Shown: positions 15,920 through 23,517, counted from the first letter of the stretch. The stretch: 27,521 bases of DNA from CAZHZT01 sp964537285 (GCA_964537285.1 CAZHZT010000076.1:1-27521), one strand, 5' to 3'. The notes: generated from the sequence alone by a model not told the origin. Program-made: numbers and translations.

Positions 15920-17290
15920 ATGAATTTGCTAAATATAAGCTGGAAAAACCTCACCAATAAACCCCTTGCTCTTCTTTTAAGCCTCTCCTTATTTGGCTTG
16001 GGAATCGGGCTGATCGTCCTCTTGCTGTTACTGAATAAACAAATTGACGATAAGTTCGAGAAAAACCTAGCAGGTATTGATGTGGTAATAGGAGCCAAAG
16101 GAAGCCCACTCCAAATGGTCTTGTGCAATATGTACCACATTGATAACCCTACCGGAAATATTTCCCTGAAGGCAGCAAGGCCCTTTTTAAACCCTAAACA
16201 CCCAATCATCGAACTGTCTGTTCCCCTTTCTTTGGGAGATAGTTACAAGGGATATCGTATTCTGGGAACACTACCAGAGTATGTAACCTCCGTTTATCAA
16301 GGTAAAGTTGCGGAAGGCCATTTGTGGGAAAAACCTCTTGAAGTGACTGCAGGAGCTATCGTTGCCGAAAAGCTCAATTTAAAAATTGGCGATACATTTC
16401 ATAGTTCTCACGGACTTATTGACGATGGCATAAATGTCCATGACGACGTGGCACCCTTTAAAGTTGTAGGGATTCTCCAAAAAAGTGGTTCCGTCATTGA
16501 TCAACTATTGATGACTTCCACCCAAAGCATCTGGGCAGTTCATGATCATGAGCACGAAGGGCATGACCATGAGCACGAAGATCATGCAGAAGAAAGTCAT
16601 GAGCATGAAGGGCAAGATCATAACCACGAAGATCATGCAGAAGAAAGTCATGAGCACGAAGGACATGATCATGAAGGCCATGACCACACCGACAAAGCAA
16701 AGGCAATTGACGAACGACAGTTGCTAATGGATTCTCCGGATAAAGAAGTGACTTCCCTCTTGATTCGATTTAAGAACCGGAGAGGAATTCCAGCGCTTAA
16801 CTTTCCAAGAAATATTAATGAAAATACAGATTTGTTGGCTGCTTCTCCAGCTTATGAACGTTCTCGTTTAACTACAATGATGGGAGCTGGCGAGCGAGGC
16901 CTCAGGGCTTTGGCAATTGCCATTATTTTTGTATCTGGTCTAAGTGTGTTTATTTCCCTGTTTAGCTCACTAAAGGAAAGAAAATATGAGTTGGCGCTTA
17001 CGCGAATTATGGGGGCACCAAGAACAACTCTTTTTGCATTAATAATTATTGAGGGGCTTCTTGTTGCGTTCATTGGTGCTGTTTTTGGAATAATGCTGGG
17101 GCATCTTGGTATGGAGCTATTGGCTGGCACAATGGAAAGTAGCTATAGATATTCATTTACAGGCTTTCTTTTCCTGGAAGAAGAGGTTATTGTACTTTTA
17201 GCAGCTATATTTGTAGGTATTTTAGCTGCCATAGTACCAGCAATGCAAGCATACCGCACAGATATCTCTGAAACCTTAATGATGCGTTAA
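15920..17290 (+). CDS. FtsX-like ABC permease with a His/Glu-rich loop
   Basis: A 456-residue MacB/LolC-type permease. TM1 is at about 12-38 (ALLLSLSLFGLGIGLIVLLL). A MacB periplasmic core-like domain extends to about 200, and three C-terminal membrane segments lie at about 330-352, 370-398 and 420-445 (VLLAAIFVGILAAIVPAM), preceded by the FtsX signature around SGLSVFISLFSSLKERKYEL. Unusually, residues about 208-260, in the periplasmic part, are nearly all His, Glu, Asp and Gly, a probable metal-binding loop with an exact 17-residue tandem duplication. With the ATPase and the downstream DUF3299-like protein this recalls the ZrgABCDE zinc-linked system of Vibrio (from memory). I infer a metal-related, perhaps zinc, ABC system; LolCDE-like lipoprotein work remains possible. 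Confidence 0.85.
   Translation: MNLLNISWKNLTNKPLALLLSLSLFGLGIGLIVLLLLLNKQIDDKFEKNLAGIDVVIGAKGSPLQMVLCNMYHIDNPTGNISLKAARPFLNPKHPIIELSVPLSLGDSYKGYRILGTLPEYVTSVYQGKVAEGHLWEKPLEVTAGAIVAEKLNLKIGDTFHSSHGLIDDGINVHDDVAPFKVVGILQKSGSVIDQLLMTSTQSIWAVHDHEHEGHDHEHEDHAEESHEHEGQDHNHEDHAEESHEHEGHDHEGHDHTDKAKAIDERQLLMDSPDKEVTSLLIRFKNRRGIPALNFPRNINENTDLLAASPAYERSRLTTMMGAGERGLRALAIAIIFVSGLSVFISLFSSLKERKYELALTRIMGAPRTTLFALIIIEGLLVAFIGAVFGIMLGHLGMELLAGTMESSYRYSFTGFLFLEEEVIVLLAAIFVGILAAIVPAMQAYRTDISETLMMR
16574..16675 (+). repeat. Two tandem 51-bp repeats inside the permease gene
   Basis: Positions 16574-16624 and 16625-16675 are tandem units with period 51, nearly identical, beginning CACGAAGATCATGCAGAAGA. Each encodes the 17-residue unit HEDHAEESHEHEG plus four residues. 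The period keeps the frame, so the length of the His-rich loop can change by recombination or slippage without breaking the gene. Confidence 0.75.
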
Positions 17291-17358
17291 ATAGGATAGA
17301 GTGTTAAAGGATAAGGGGTAAGAAGACGTTATTTTAATTCTAAAGCCTAATAAAATTC

Positions 17359-17468
17359 GTTCTTTGACAAATTGTGTGGAACTTCAAAATGATAACCATT
17401 GAATGCTCTTGTGGCTGAAAGGGTTATCATTTTGAAGTTCCATTTTATCACAATTTATGTCAAAGAAC
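17359..17468. repeat. TTCTTTGACA palindromic repeat, full copy 1
   Basis: A 110-bp element bounded by GTTCTTTGACA and TGTCAAAGAAC. The inner arms GGAACTTCAAAATGATAACC and GGTTATCATTTTGAAGTTCC pair, leaving a loop of about 25 nt containing GAATGCTCTTGTGGCTGAAA. The loop is in the opposite orientation to those at 19779 and 20436, so the element has inserted both ways. It separates the permease gene from the DUF3299-like gene. Confidence 0.8.
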
Positions 17469-17489
17469 CATAAAATTATTACAAAAGAT

Positions 17490-17939
17490 ATGAGAGTTTT
17501 GAAAATCAGTTTTTTGCTTTTATTTATTTGTGCATCAGCTCAGTTCGCAGCTGCACAAACAGCAACCAGTGTTTGGAAAACCCTTGGAAAAATAACCTTT
17601 CAAAAGCAATACGATGAAATGTTGGGTTTCAAAGTAGATGTTCCGGTATTTAGTAATGACGTAAAAGAATTGGAAGGGAAAGAAATAGAGATTAAAGGCT
17701 ACATCATCCCTGTTGAAGGTTATAAAAGTCATACCGAGTTTGTTTTCTCCGCATTTCCTTACAATATGTGCTTCTTTTGTGGAGGCGCCGGGCCTGAAAC
17801 GGTAATGGAAGTTACGGCAAAAGACCCCATTAAGTACATTGCTGAGCCTATAGTCCTTAAGGGAAAGCTTCAGCTTAATTCCGGGGATATCAATAAATTA
17901 ATCTATTCATTAGTAGATGCCGTTTGGGTGAAGAATTAA
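17490..17939 (+). CDS. DUF3299-like exported protein
   Basis: A 149-residue periplasmic protein. A signal peptide covers about 1-22 (MRVLKISFLLLFICASAQFA). The mature part has P.F, then LEGKEIEIKGYIIPVEG and the conserved Cys pair CFFCGGAGPE (Cys94, Cys97), then LKGKLQLN and a hydrophobic C-terminus; this fits the DUF3299 type as I recall it. I start at 17490 because the upstream in-frame ATG at 17457 lies inside the palindromic repeat. DUF3299 genes occur beside LolD/FtsX-like ABC genes in proteobacteria, and the same order here supports a common role, perhaps handling a metal through the Cys pair. The function is unproven. Confidence 0.75.
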   Translation: MRVLKISFLLLFICASAQFAAAQTATSVWKTLGKITFQKQYDEMLGFKVDVPVFSNDVKELEGKEIEIKGYIIPVEGYKSHTEFVFSAFPYNMCFFCGGAGPETVMEVTAKDPIKYIAEPIVLKGKLQLNSGDINKLIYSLVDAVWVKN

Positions 17940-17945
17940 ACAATA

Positions 17946-18019
17946 AAGTTTTTCTAAAAACCAAAAAGGGGAAATGTGCGAGCTCGTACATTTCCCCTTT
18001 TTGGTTTTTAGAAAAACTT
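17946..18019. terminator. 74-bp near-perfect palindrome, likely strong terminator
   Basis: Arms 17946-17977 and 17988-18019 are exact 32-bp complements, and the 10-nt centre (with GAGCTC) extends the pairing apart from one G-T pair. It begins 7 nt after the DUF3299-like stop. The A-rich entry and T-rich exit with a GGGG/CCCC core fit a bidirectional terminator, although the stem is far longer than usual. Confidence 0.6.
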
Positions 18020-18156
18020 GTTGCTATCCGACCGAACAAAAAGAGTTTATTTTAGTTATAATAGTAAAACTATCAAAAAATATTGCAAGACATTTTTGGA
18101 ATGTTGCTTAGCAATATTTTTTAAGAATGATATTGTTAAGTAAAATATGAGGGCTT

Positions 18157-18921
18157 ATGAAAAAATGGATGCTAGGATTTGTTTCAGTTCTCGTTGGGTT
18201 TGGCCTCTCCAATGGCCAAACCAACGGAGCTTTTAATCAAACACTTTATAGTTCGCCCAATTCTCAATACAATGAACGGGCGCAAGTTTTCATCTCTGTA
18301 GGAGATAATTCAATTCAACTCGGTAATCTTGAAAGTGCTTTAATTGCTTATGATGAAGCTGTGGCTATTAACCAAGGCAGCGCAGAGGCATATATGAAAA
18401 GAGCAATCACTTTACAATACCTTGGACGGTCTGAAGAAGCAGCAGCTGATTACAGTAAAGCGATACAACTTAATCCTTTCGCTGCAGATTTATACACGCT
18501 TAGGCCAAGTAAGAGAATATTAAATACACTGGTTTTTAATCCTCAACACAATAATGACCTCAGTGAAGAGGAACCTTCGATGATTCATTTTGAACGTAGT
18601 ATTAAACTACTCACCGAGGGGGACCTTGCGGGGGCTTTGACGCAGATCGATAGGGCAATTCAGCTAAGCAAGAATGAAAATAGTTCCTATTTCAAATTAA
18701 GGGGTAATATACATGTTGCCTTTGGTAACTACCGGGATGCGATAGATGATTACAACAGAGCGTTACTGATAGATCCGTACTTTACAGCTGTATACCATAA
18801 CAGAGGTATTGCAAAGATTCTTTCCTACAATCGTTCGGATGGATGTGCTGATCTTTACTATAGTGCTTCAGAGGGTGTTGAGAAGAGTTCAAGAAAGGTG
18901 AAGTACTTATGCATTAATTGA
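18157..18921 (+). CDS. Exported TPR-repeat protein
   Basis: A 254-residue protein with a signal peptide (MKKWMLGFVSVLVGFGLSNG) followed by two groups of tetratricopeptide repeats, about 45-115 (GNLESALIAYDEAVAINQGS, then SEEAAADYSKAIQLNP) and about 143-235 (GDLAGALTQIDRAIQLS, then NYRDAIDDYNRALLIDP). The last unit ends ACKxx-like as SDGCADLYYSASEG, the pattern common in Bacteroidota TPR proteins. Such proteins serve as periplasmic scaffolds; no partner can be named. It precedes the prohibitin-like gene by 47 nt on the same strand, so the two may be co-transcribed. Confidence 0.85.
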   Translation: MKKWMLGFVSVLVGFGLSNGQTNGAFNQTLYSSPNSQYNERAQVFISVGDNSIQLGNLESALIAYDEAVAINQGSAEAYMKRAITLQYLGRSEEAAADYSKAIQLNPFAADLYTLRPSKRILNTLVFNPQHNNDLSEEEPSMIHFERSIKLLTEGDLAGALTQIDRAIQLSKNENSSYFKLRGNIHVAFGNYRDAIDDYNRALLIDPYFTAVYHNRGIAKILSYNRSDGCADLYYSASEGVEKSSRKVKYLCIN

Positions 18922-18968
18922 TCTTTCAGACCCTTTGAAGGGGATTTTTAACTCAAAACATTAATGCT

Positions 18969-19760
18969 ATGAAAAATCTAAGGTTAAATCTGTTCTTGAT
19001 AAGTTTTCTGGCAATTAGCCTAACAGCTTGTACGGTTGTGAAGCAAGGAGAAGTAGGCGTGAAAAGAACATTAGGTAAATATTCTGACAAACCATATACA
19101 GAAGGTCTTAAAGTTTTCAACCCATTTGTTTCCAGTGTAATTAAGGTGCAGGTACAAACAGAGAACCTGGAGGTTTCCCTGAGTTTACCTTCAAAAGAAG
19201 GTCTGAATATTGGAGCAGAGATCTCTATTCTGTATAATATAACAGCTTCTGAAGCTCCTGACTTGTTGAGGAACGTGGGGGTTAACTATGAGAAAAATGT
19301 TATTCTTCCGGTTTTCAGATCAGCAGTTGCCGATGTATCCTCCAGGTTTTTTGCTAAAGACATGCATACGGGACAAAGAGCTACTATCGAGCAGGATATT
19401 CGGGATCAGATGATGACTTTGTTGGAAGGTAAGGGTATCTCTATAGAAGCTGTATTAATAAAAAGCATAAAATTACCGGTTAACCTGGCAAGGGCGATCG
19501 AAGAAAAGCTGGAGGCAGAACAGCGCGCTCTCCGAATGGAATTTGTTCTTCAGGAAGCAAAGGGAGAAGCTGAAAGAAAAAGAATCGAGGCAGAAGGTGT
19601 AAGAGATGCCCAGAATATCATTTCAGAAGGACTAGATCCTGCCATTCTTCGGTTTAAATCCATTGAAGCATTTCTGGAGCTAGCTAAATCTCCAAATACA
19701 AAAGTGATTATTTCCGATGGAGATCTACCAATGATGGTTCTTCCGGAGGATGGCCAATAA
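18969..19760 (+). CDS. Prohibitin-like (SPFH/Band 7) lipoprotein
   Basis: A 263-residue SPFH-domain protein. The N-terminus has a textbook lipobox, SLTAC, with the lipid Cys at 21. The SPFH/Band 7 domain spans about 22-195 (KQGEVGVKRTLGK, then GLKVFNPF and VQTENLEVSLSLPSKEGLNI), followed by a charged coiled-coil (RAIEEKLEAEQRALRMEFVL, then KGEAERKRIEAEG) and a short tail. Band 7 proteins form ring-like membrane scaffolds that influence proteases and membrane domains. A Cys anchor replaces the usual N-terminal membrane helix, so this member would sit on the periplasmic face of a membrane. The close match to mitochondrial prohibitins, for example LPVFRSAVADV, makes the family call firm. Confidence 0.9.
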   Translation: MKNLRLNLFLISFLAISLTACTVVKQGEVGVKRTLGKYSDKPYTEGLKVFNPFVSSVIKVQVQTENLEVSLSLPSKEGLNIGAEISILYNITASEAPDLLRNVGVNYEKNVILPVFRSAVADVSSRFFAKDMHTGQRATIEQDIRDQMMTLLEGKGISIEAVLIKSIKLPVNLARAIEEKLEAEQRALRMEFVLQEAKGEAERKRIEAEGVRDAQNIISEGLDPAILRFKSIEAFLELAKSPNTKVIISDGDLPMMVLPEDGQ

Positions 19761-19778
19761 AGAAATAAAATAAATAAA

Positions 19779-19886
19779 GTTCTTTGACATAAATTGTGAG
19801 AAATGGAACTTCAAAATGATAAACCTTTCAGCCACAAGGGCATTCAAGGCGTATCATTTTGAAGTTCCACACAATTTGTCAAAGAA
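19779..19886. repeat. TTCTTTGACA palindromic repeat, full copy 2
   Basis: A 108-bp copy bounded by GTTCTTTGACA and TGTCAAAGAA, with inner arms GGAACTTCAAAATGATA and TATCATTTTGAAGTTCC. The loop reads TTTCAGCCACAAGGGCATTC, the reverse complement of the copy 1 loop. It starts 19 nt after the prohibitin-like stop. Confidence 0.8.
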
Positions 19887-20161
19887 AGATAAATATTTAG
19901 TCCAATGCTCTCAGCAAGCTATTTTTTAATTGAGGTGTACGTCCCGTCCCGTAATTAATTTTACGGGACGTGGGACGGCTTTTCTGCACAAAGCTAACCA
20001 GCCTAATGAGTGAATTTAGCAATCTGGAAGTGTTTTTGAGTCTTTCAAAGTAAAAATTAAAAAAGTAATTCCAGACAATAAAAAGCAGTCTGCTGAGGGC
20101 AACGGTCTTAAAATTCACCACTTGGAAAAAGGTCTAATGTCATTCCATTATGTATAGTTCT

Positions 20162-20219
20162 GAAGGCCCTGGTAAAAAAAACTAAGGAAGTGAGAGAGAA
20201 AACAGGGCCTTCTTTTTTT
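20162..20219 (+). terminator. Intrinsic terminator-like hairpin with T-run
   Basis: GAAGGCCCTG (20162-20171) pairs exactly with CAGGGCCTTC (20203-20212), followed at once by seven T. The loop is 31 nt, long for a terminator. No gene clearly ends just before it; the region 19887-20161 carries only a GC-containing dyad (GTCCCGT around 19940 and ACGGGAC around 19963) and a minus-strand open frame that I do not accept as a gene. Confidence 0.5.
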
Positions 20220-20252
20220 GCTCCTAAAACAATTTCAAAATAAAGAGTATTG

Positions 20253-20415
20253 AATACTCTGGAACTTAAGTTAATAAACATTTTGAAGAGTTCTTTTTTC
20301 CTTCAACTTCGTTAAAAAGCCTCGCCGTAACTAAGGTTATGCCTACGTTTTTTGCCTTGTTGAAGAAAAAAATCTCTTCGTTCAAAATATTCATTAACTT
20401 ATGCTCCAGAGTATT
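20253..20415. mobile_element. MITE-like repeat (family B), intact copy
   Basis: A 163-bp element whose left end AATACTCTGGA, then ACTTAAGTTAAT, is mirrored at the right end ATTAACTTATGCTCCAGAGT. The inner arms TTTTGAAGAGTTCTTTTTTC and its imperfect complement at about 20365-20392 also pair. It matches the interrupted copy at 11105-11471 in both arms and in the AAGCCTCGCC and GTTTTTTGCC internal words. It has no coding capacity. Confidence 0.65.
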
Positions 20416-20435
20416 GAAGCTGTTTAGAAAAAATA

Positions 20436-20543
20436 GTTCTTTAACATAAATTGTGGAAAATGGAACTTCAAAACGATAACCCTTTCAACCACAAGGGCAT
20501 TCAAGGGTTATCATTTCGAAGTTCCACACAATTTGTCAAAGAA
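20436..20543. repeat. TTCTTTGACA palindromic repeat, full copy 3
   Basis: A 108-bp copy bounded by GTTCTTTAACA (one change) and TGTCAAAGAA, with arms GGAACTTCAAAACGATAACC and GGTTATCATTTCGAAGTTCC. The change A to G in the left arm is matched by T to C in the right arm, so pairing is kept. It lies 20 bp after the family B element. Confidence 0.8.
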
Positions 20544-20618
20544 GGGAAAATTTAATTTTCGGTTCTTGAAAGGAAAATTTTTAAACAATTTTAATACTTA
20601 GTTTAAAATTCCGTAATT

Positions 20619-21005
20619 ATGAAGAAGATAATTTTTGTCGTTTATATCCTTTTATTGACCATTTCGTTAAACCTGGCAGAGGCACAAGTAATGATTTCTA
20701 GTGAAATATCTCTTAGATTGTTGATATTGAATACTACAATTGATGAAAAAGCCGTATCCTTGCCGAAAATTAGTTTGAGTTCTGAATGGGTAGGAGATCC
20801 TTATGATTACATGGGCAGAACCTACATCAACCAACCTTGGCCTAAGTACCATATTCTGGTGAGTCGTGATAACTCTGATTTGCCATTAAATCAAAATCCG
20901 CGATTTTACTATGTGCCAAAAACCATTAAACCAACAAAAGGTAATCAGGAACTACAAACATTGGATACGGAGAAAATTCAATTACATCATAAAATTAATC
21001 TATAA
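20619..21005 (+). CDS. Small exported protein upstream of isocitrate dehydrogenase
   Basis: A 128-residue protein with a signal peptide (MKKIIFVVYILLLTISLNLA, cleavage after AEA near 22). The mature region has no motif I recognise; it holds an aromatic stretch (GDPYDYMGRTYINQPWPKYH) and a polar tail. Its TAA stop is directly followed by the ATG of the isocitrate dehydrogenase gene, so the two are probably co-transcribed, although the tie between an exported protein and a cytosolic enzyme is not obvious. It could be a lineage-specific envelope protein. Confidence 0.6.
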   Translation: MKKIIFVVYILLLTISLNLAEAQVMISSEISLRLLILNTTIDEKAVSLPKISLSSEWVGDPYDYMGRTYINQPWPKYHILVSRDNSDLPLNQNPRFYYVPKTIKPTKGNQELQTLDTEKIQLHHKINL

Positions 21006-22517
21006 ATGAAAAACAGTGCATCTTCTTCAGCAGGTACTCCATCCCGTTCCTTAATTACAGATACAGTGACGATCGCCTATGGTGATGGAATTGGCCATGA
21101 AATCATGGATGCTACACTTCAAATCCTGGAAGCGGCAGAAGTAGGCTTAAAGTACGAAGAAATTAAGATTGGCGAGCAAGTATACTTGGATGGTATCAAG
21201 TCGGGGATTGCTCCGGAAGCCTGGGAAGTGTTGAGAAGAAATAAAGTTTTTTTAAAAGCTCCAATTACGACTCCTCAGGGAGGAGGTTATAAGAGCTTAA
21301 ATGTAACTATCCGGAAATCGCTTGGATTGTACGCGAATGTGCGCCCTGTCCGTGCGTTTTCTCCTTATATAAAAAGCCACTTTCCTGACATGGATTTAGT
21401 GGTTGTGCGTGAAAATGAAGAAGATCTATATGCAGGTATTGAACACCAGCAGACTCCTGAAGTGGTTCAGTGCTTGAAGTTGGTTTCTAAGCCTGGTTGT
21501 GAGAAAATCATTCGCTATGCCTTTGAATATGCTCGCGTGAATAGTCGAAAAAGAGTGACTTGCATGACGAAGGATAACATTATGAAGCATACCGACGGGA
21601 TGTTCCACCGTATTTTCAGAGAAGTGGCTAAGGAATATCCAAATATTGAATCTGATCACTACATCATCGATATAGGGGCTGCTCATTTGGCTGATCGACC
21701 TCACGAGTTTGATGTGATTGTTACACTTAATTTGTACGGTGATATTATCTCTGATATTACAGCACAGGTAGCTGGCTCTGTTGGAATGGGCGGATCTGCA
21801 AATATTGGACAAGGCTTTGCTATGTTCGAGGCGATTCACGGTTCTGCTCCGGATATTGCGGGTAAGGGTATTGCCAATCCTTCAGGCCTGCTCAATGGCG
21901 CTTGCATGATGCTTTCACATATCGGTGAGTTTGAAGCAGCTGAGCGTATTCAAAATGCGCTTCTGAGAACAATTGAAGATGGCATTCATACCGGAGATAT
22001 CGCTCAGGAGAATTTTACGCGTGAAAAAGTAGGGACAAAAGGGTTTACAGAAGCAGTGATCTCTAACTTGGGCAAGCAACCTCAGAAATTTGGAATAATC
22101 TCTTACGACAAAAACATCGAGCCCATCCATATCGATTTACCGGAAGCCCAACCAAGCACAAAGTCGCTTGTCGGAGTGGATGTTTTCATCGATTATTCCG
22201 AAGAAGATCGCAACCCGGATGCTTTAGGCAAGCAGCTTGAAGAATTGGCTGGTGACAAAGTTATGTTGAAGATGATTACGAACAGAGGGGTGAAAGTATA
22301 CCCTGACGGTCTTCCGGAAACTTTCTGCACGGATCACTGGAGATGTCGTTTTATTAAAAAGCAAGAAGCTGGAAATGTCCAGTACGATGAAATAAGTTAT
22401 CAAGATGTGATTGATTTGCTTTCAAATTTGAATAACGGAGGCCTTGATTGCATCAAAACGGAAAACCTTTACGTGATTGACGATGAACGTGCTTTCTCTC
22501 TTGGGCAAGGGGAATAA
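21006..22517 (+). CDS. icd: NADP-type isocitrate dehydrogenase (long, Thermus/Rickettsia type)
   Basis: A 503-residue TCA-cycle enzyme converting isocitrate to 2-oxoglutarate and CO2. The catalytic part (about 20-385) shows YGDGIGHEIMDA, NVTIRKSLGLYANVRP (substrate Ser and Arg), VVRENEEDLYAGIEH, MTKDNIMK (Lys), VTLNLYGDIISD (metal Asp residues) and EAIHGSAPDIAGKGIANPSG (coenzyme site). A C-terminal domain of ~115 residues, typical of the ~490-residue Thermus and Rickettsia enzymes, distinguishes it from the ~415-residue E. coli form. NADP use is the family expectation and was not checked residue by residue. Its product feeds glutamate and the glutamine genes in this window. The start directly abuts the stop of the upstream small gene, and a strong terminator follows. 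Confidence 0.92.
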   Translation: MKNSASSSAGTPSRSLITDTVTIAYGDGIGHEIMDATLQILEAAEVGLKYEEIKIGEQVYLDGIKSGIAPEAWEVLRRNKVFLKAPITTPQGGGYKSLNVTIRKSLGLYANVRPVRAFSPYIKSHFPDMDLVVVRENEEDLYAGIEHQQTPEVVQCLKLVSKPGCEKIIRYAFEYARVNSRKRVTCMTKDNIMKHTDGMFHRIFREVAKEYPNIESDHYIIDIGAAHLADRPHEFDVIVTLNLYGDIISDITAQVAGSVGMGGSANIGQGFAMFEAIHGSAPDIAGKGIANPSGLLNGACMMLSHIGEFEAAERIQNALLRTIEDGIHTGDIAQENFTREKVGTKGFTEAVISNLGKQPQKFGIISYDKNIEPIHIDLPEAQPSTKSLVGVDVFIDYSEEDRNPDALGKQLEELAGDKVMLKMITNRGVKVYPDGLPETFCTDHWRCRFIKKQEAGNVQYDEISYQDVIDLLSNLNNGGLDCIKTENLYVIDDERAFSLGQGE

Positions 22518-22545
22518 GCGAGTTGGATTAGTTTAAGCGTGGTTT

Positions 22546-22590
22546 AATAAAAAAAGTTTCCCGGAAAATACCCGGGAAACTTTTTTTATT
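22546..22590 (+). terminator. Intrinsic terminator after icd
   Basis: AATAAAAAAAGTTTCCCGG (22546-22564) pairs perfectly over 19 bp with 22572-22590 around a 7-nt loop, and the 3' arm contains seven T after the GC core. It lies 28 nt after the icd stop and can work in both directions. Confidence 0.85.
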
Positions 22591-22706
22591 TTATAAGCTT
22601 TTATTTTGTATACTTACTGTGAAATAGTTGAACTATCGTCATAGGGGCGAAGTTCTCTTCGGATAGCTTCAAAAACAATAATTTGTAAATTCAAAAAAAC
22701 AAATCC

Positions 22707-23420
22707 ATGCTTCAAAGAAAATTCGAATTGGTTGTAAATGAGCATTTCCCTGGCGCAATGGATGCCAAGGACACTTCCATACATTATTTGGGTAAACTAC
22801 AAAATGAAGACGGTATAGATATATCTAAAGTATTGATGGCTACTTCACTGTGTTCGGATGATATTAATATCCCTTCCACCAGCTTTTTCAGCGTATTGTT
22901 TGGCCCCTTTTTTATGGGCGGGTTAGGAGGTTTGCCCTTTGCTGGAATTACAGGTATGACGGCTTTTGCTCACCATATACCTGATGATGGAACAGCCTTT
23001 ATTTTTTACGGTCCTCATATCGGGGTTACCCTTGAAGGAGGTTTAGGAAAAATGTACCGCCCTCGCCAGGAAGCTCCGGGGAACTCCTGCGGAGCTTTAA
23101 TGCTTGCCTTAGATCGTTTTAAGGATGAAAATTACCAGCCTACCATTAATGAAGATGACTACCAGCAAATGCGTCTTGAAAGTAGTTTGATCGGAAAAAG
23201 AGAAGAAATTGTTAGCGCTGATAATCCGGCAAAGAAGATTACAGAAGAAACTTACGAGGTTATTAATAATAAGATCCATGAATACCTGAAAGCCACCAAA
23301 AATGAGTTCCATGTAGATAAAATAGCTCTACTTGGTGGAATCATTATCAATACAGATTATGGATTGGATGATTATTTCGATGCACGTAACTTCGAAGTGA
23401 TTAATGTGAAGGATCTGTAG
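22707..23420 (+). CDS. LCIB-like beta-carbonic anhydrase candidate
   Basis: A 237-residue protein resembling the LCIB/LCIC family first known from algal CO2-concentrating mechanisms, some members of which are beta-type carbonic anhydrases. Matching features are SLCSDDIN (Cys49), the Gly-rich block GGLGGLPFAGITGMTAFAHH (71-90) followed by IPDDG, FYGPHIGV (100-107) and NSCGALM (Cys128). Cys49, His89 or His90, and Cys128 are the likely zinc ligands by analogy. The C-terminal ~100 residues are mostly helical, ending in an alpha/beta segment (KIALLGGIIINTDYGLDDYF). No signal peptide is seen, so it would be cytosolic, interconverting CO2 and bicarbonate. No carboxysome or transporter genes are near. 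The family call is good; the activity is inferred. Confidence 0.75.
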   Translation: MLQRKFELVVNEHFPGAMDAKDTSIHYLGKLQNEDGIDISKVLMATSLCSDDINIPSTSFFSVLFGPFFMGGLGGLPFAGITGMTAFAHHIPDDGTAFIFYGPHIGVTLEGGLGKMYRPRQEAPGNSCGALMLALDRFKDENYQPTINEDDYQQMRLESSLIGKREEIVSADNPAKKITEETYEVINNKIHEYLKATKNEFHVDKIALLGGIIINTDYGLDDYFDARNFEVINVKDL

Positions 23421-23427
23421 TAGAAAT

Positions 23428-23493
23428 ATTGATTTCATCAAAATGGGGGTGGGATTGCCTAGGCAATCCCACCCCCATTTTGATGAAATCAAT
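23428..23493. terminator. Perfect 66-bp palindrome
   Basis: Positions 23428-23460 and 23461-23493 are exact 33-bp complements with no spacer (centre CCTAGG). The GC core GGGGGTGGGATTGCC is flanked by AT-rich arms. It begins 7 nt after the stop of the LCIB-like gene and ends 24 nt before exonuclease III. Directly after it comes TGTCAAAGAAC, the right end of the dispersed palindromic repeat. It probably ends transcription, but its perfection suggests a mobile or recently formed palindrome. Confidence 0.6.
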
Positions 23494-23517
23494 GTCAAAG
23501 AACTAAACTTATTTTAA

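Noticed and set aside
16494..16706. Two antisense open frames rich in His/Leu and Met/Phe opposite the permease
   Set aside because: They are mirror products of the His/Glu-rich tandem repeat and have no gene-like features.
17457..17489. Upstream ATG of the DUF3299-like gene
   Set aside because: The ATG is part of the right end of a dispersed repeat; the Met at 17490 starts a proper signal peptide.
19897..20121. 74-residue minus-strand open frame between repeat copies
   Set aside because: It overlaps a GC-rich dyad, has no recognised domain and lies in a repeat-filled gap; it could be a degraded gene remnant, but the sequence gives no support for a functional gene.
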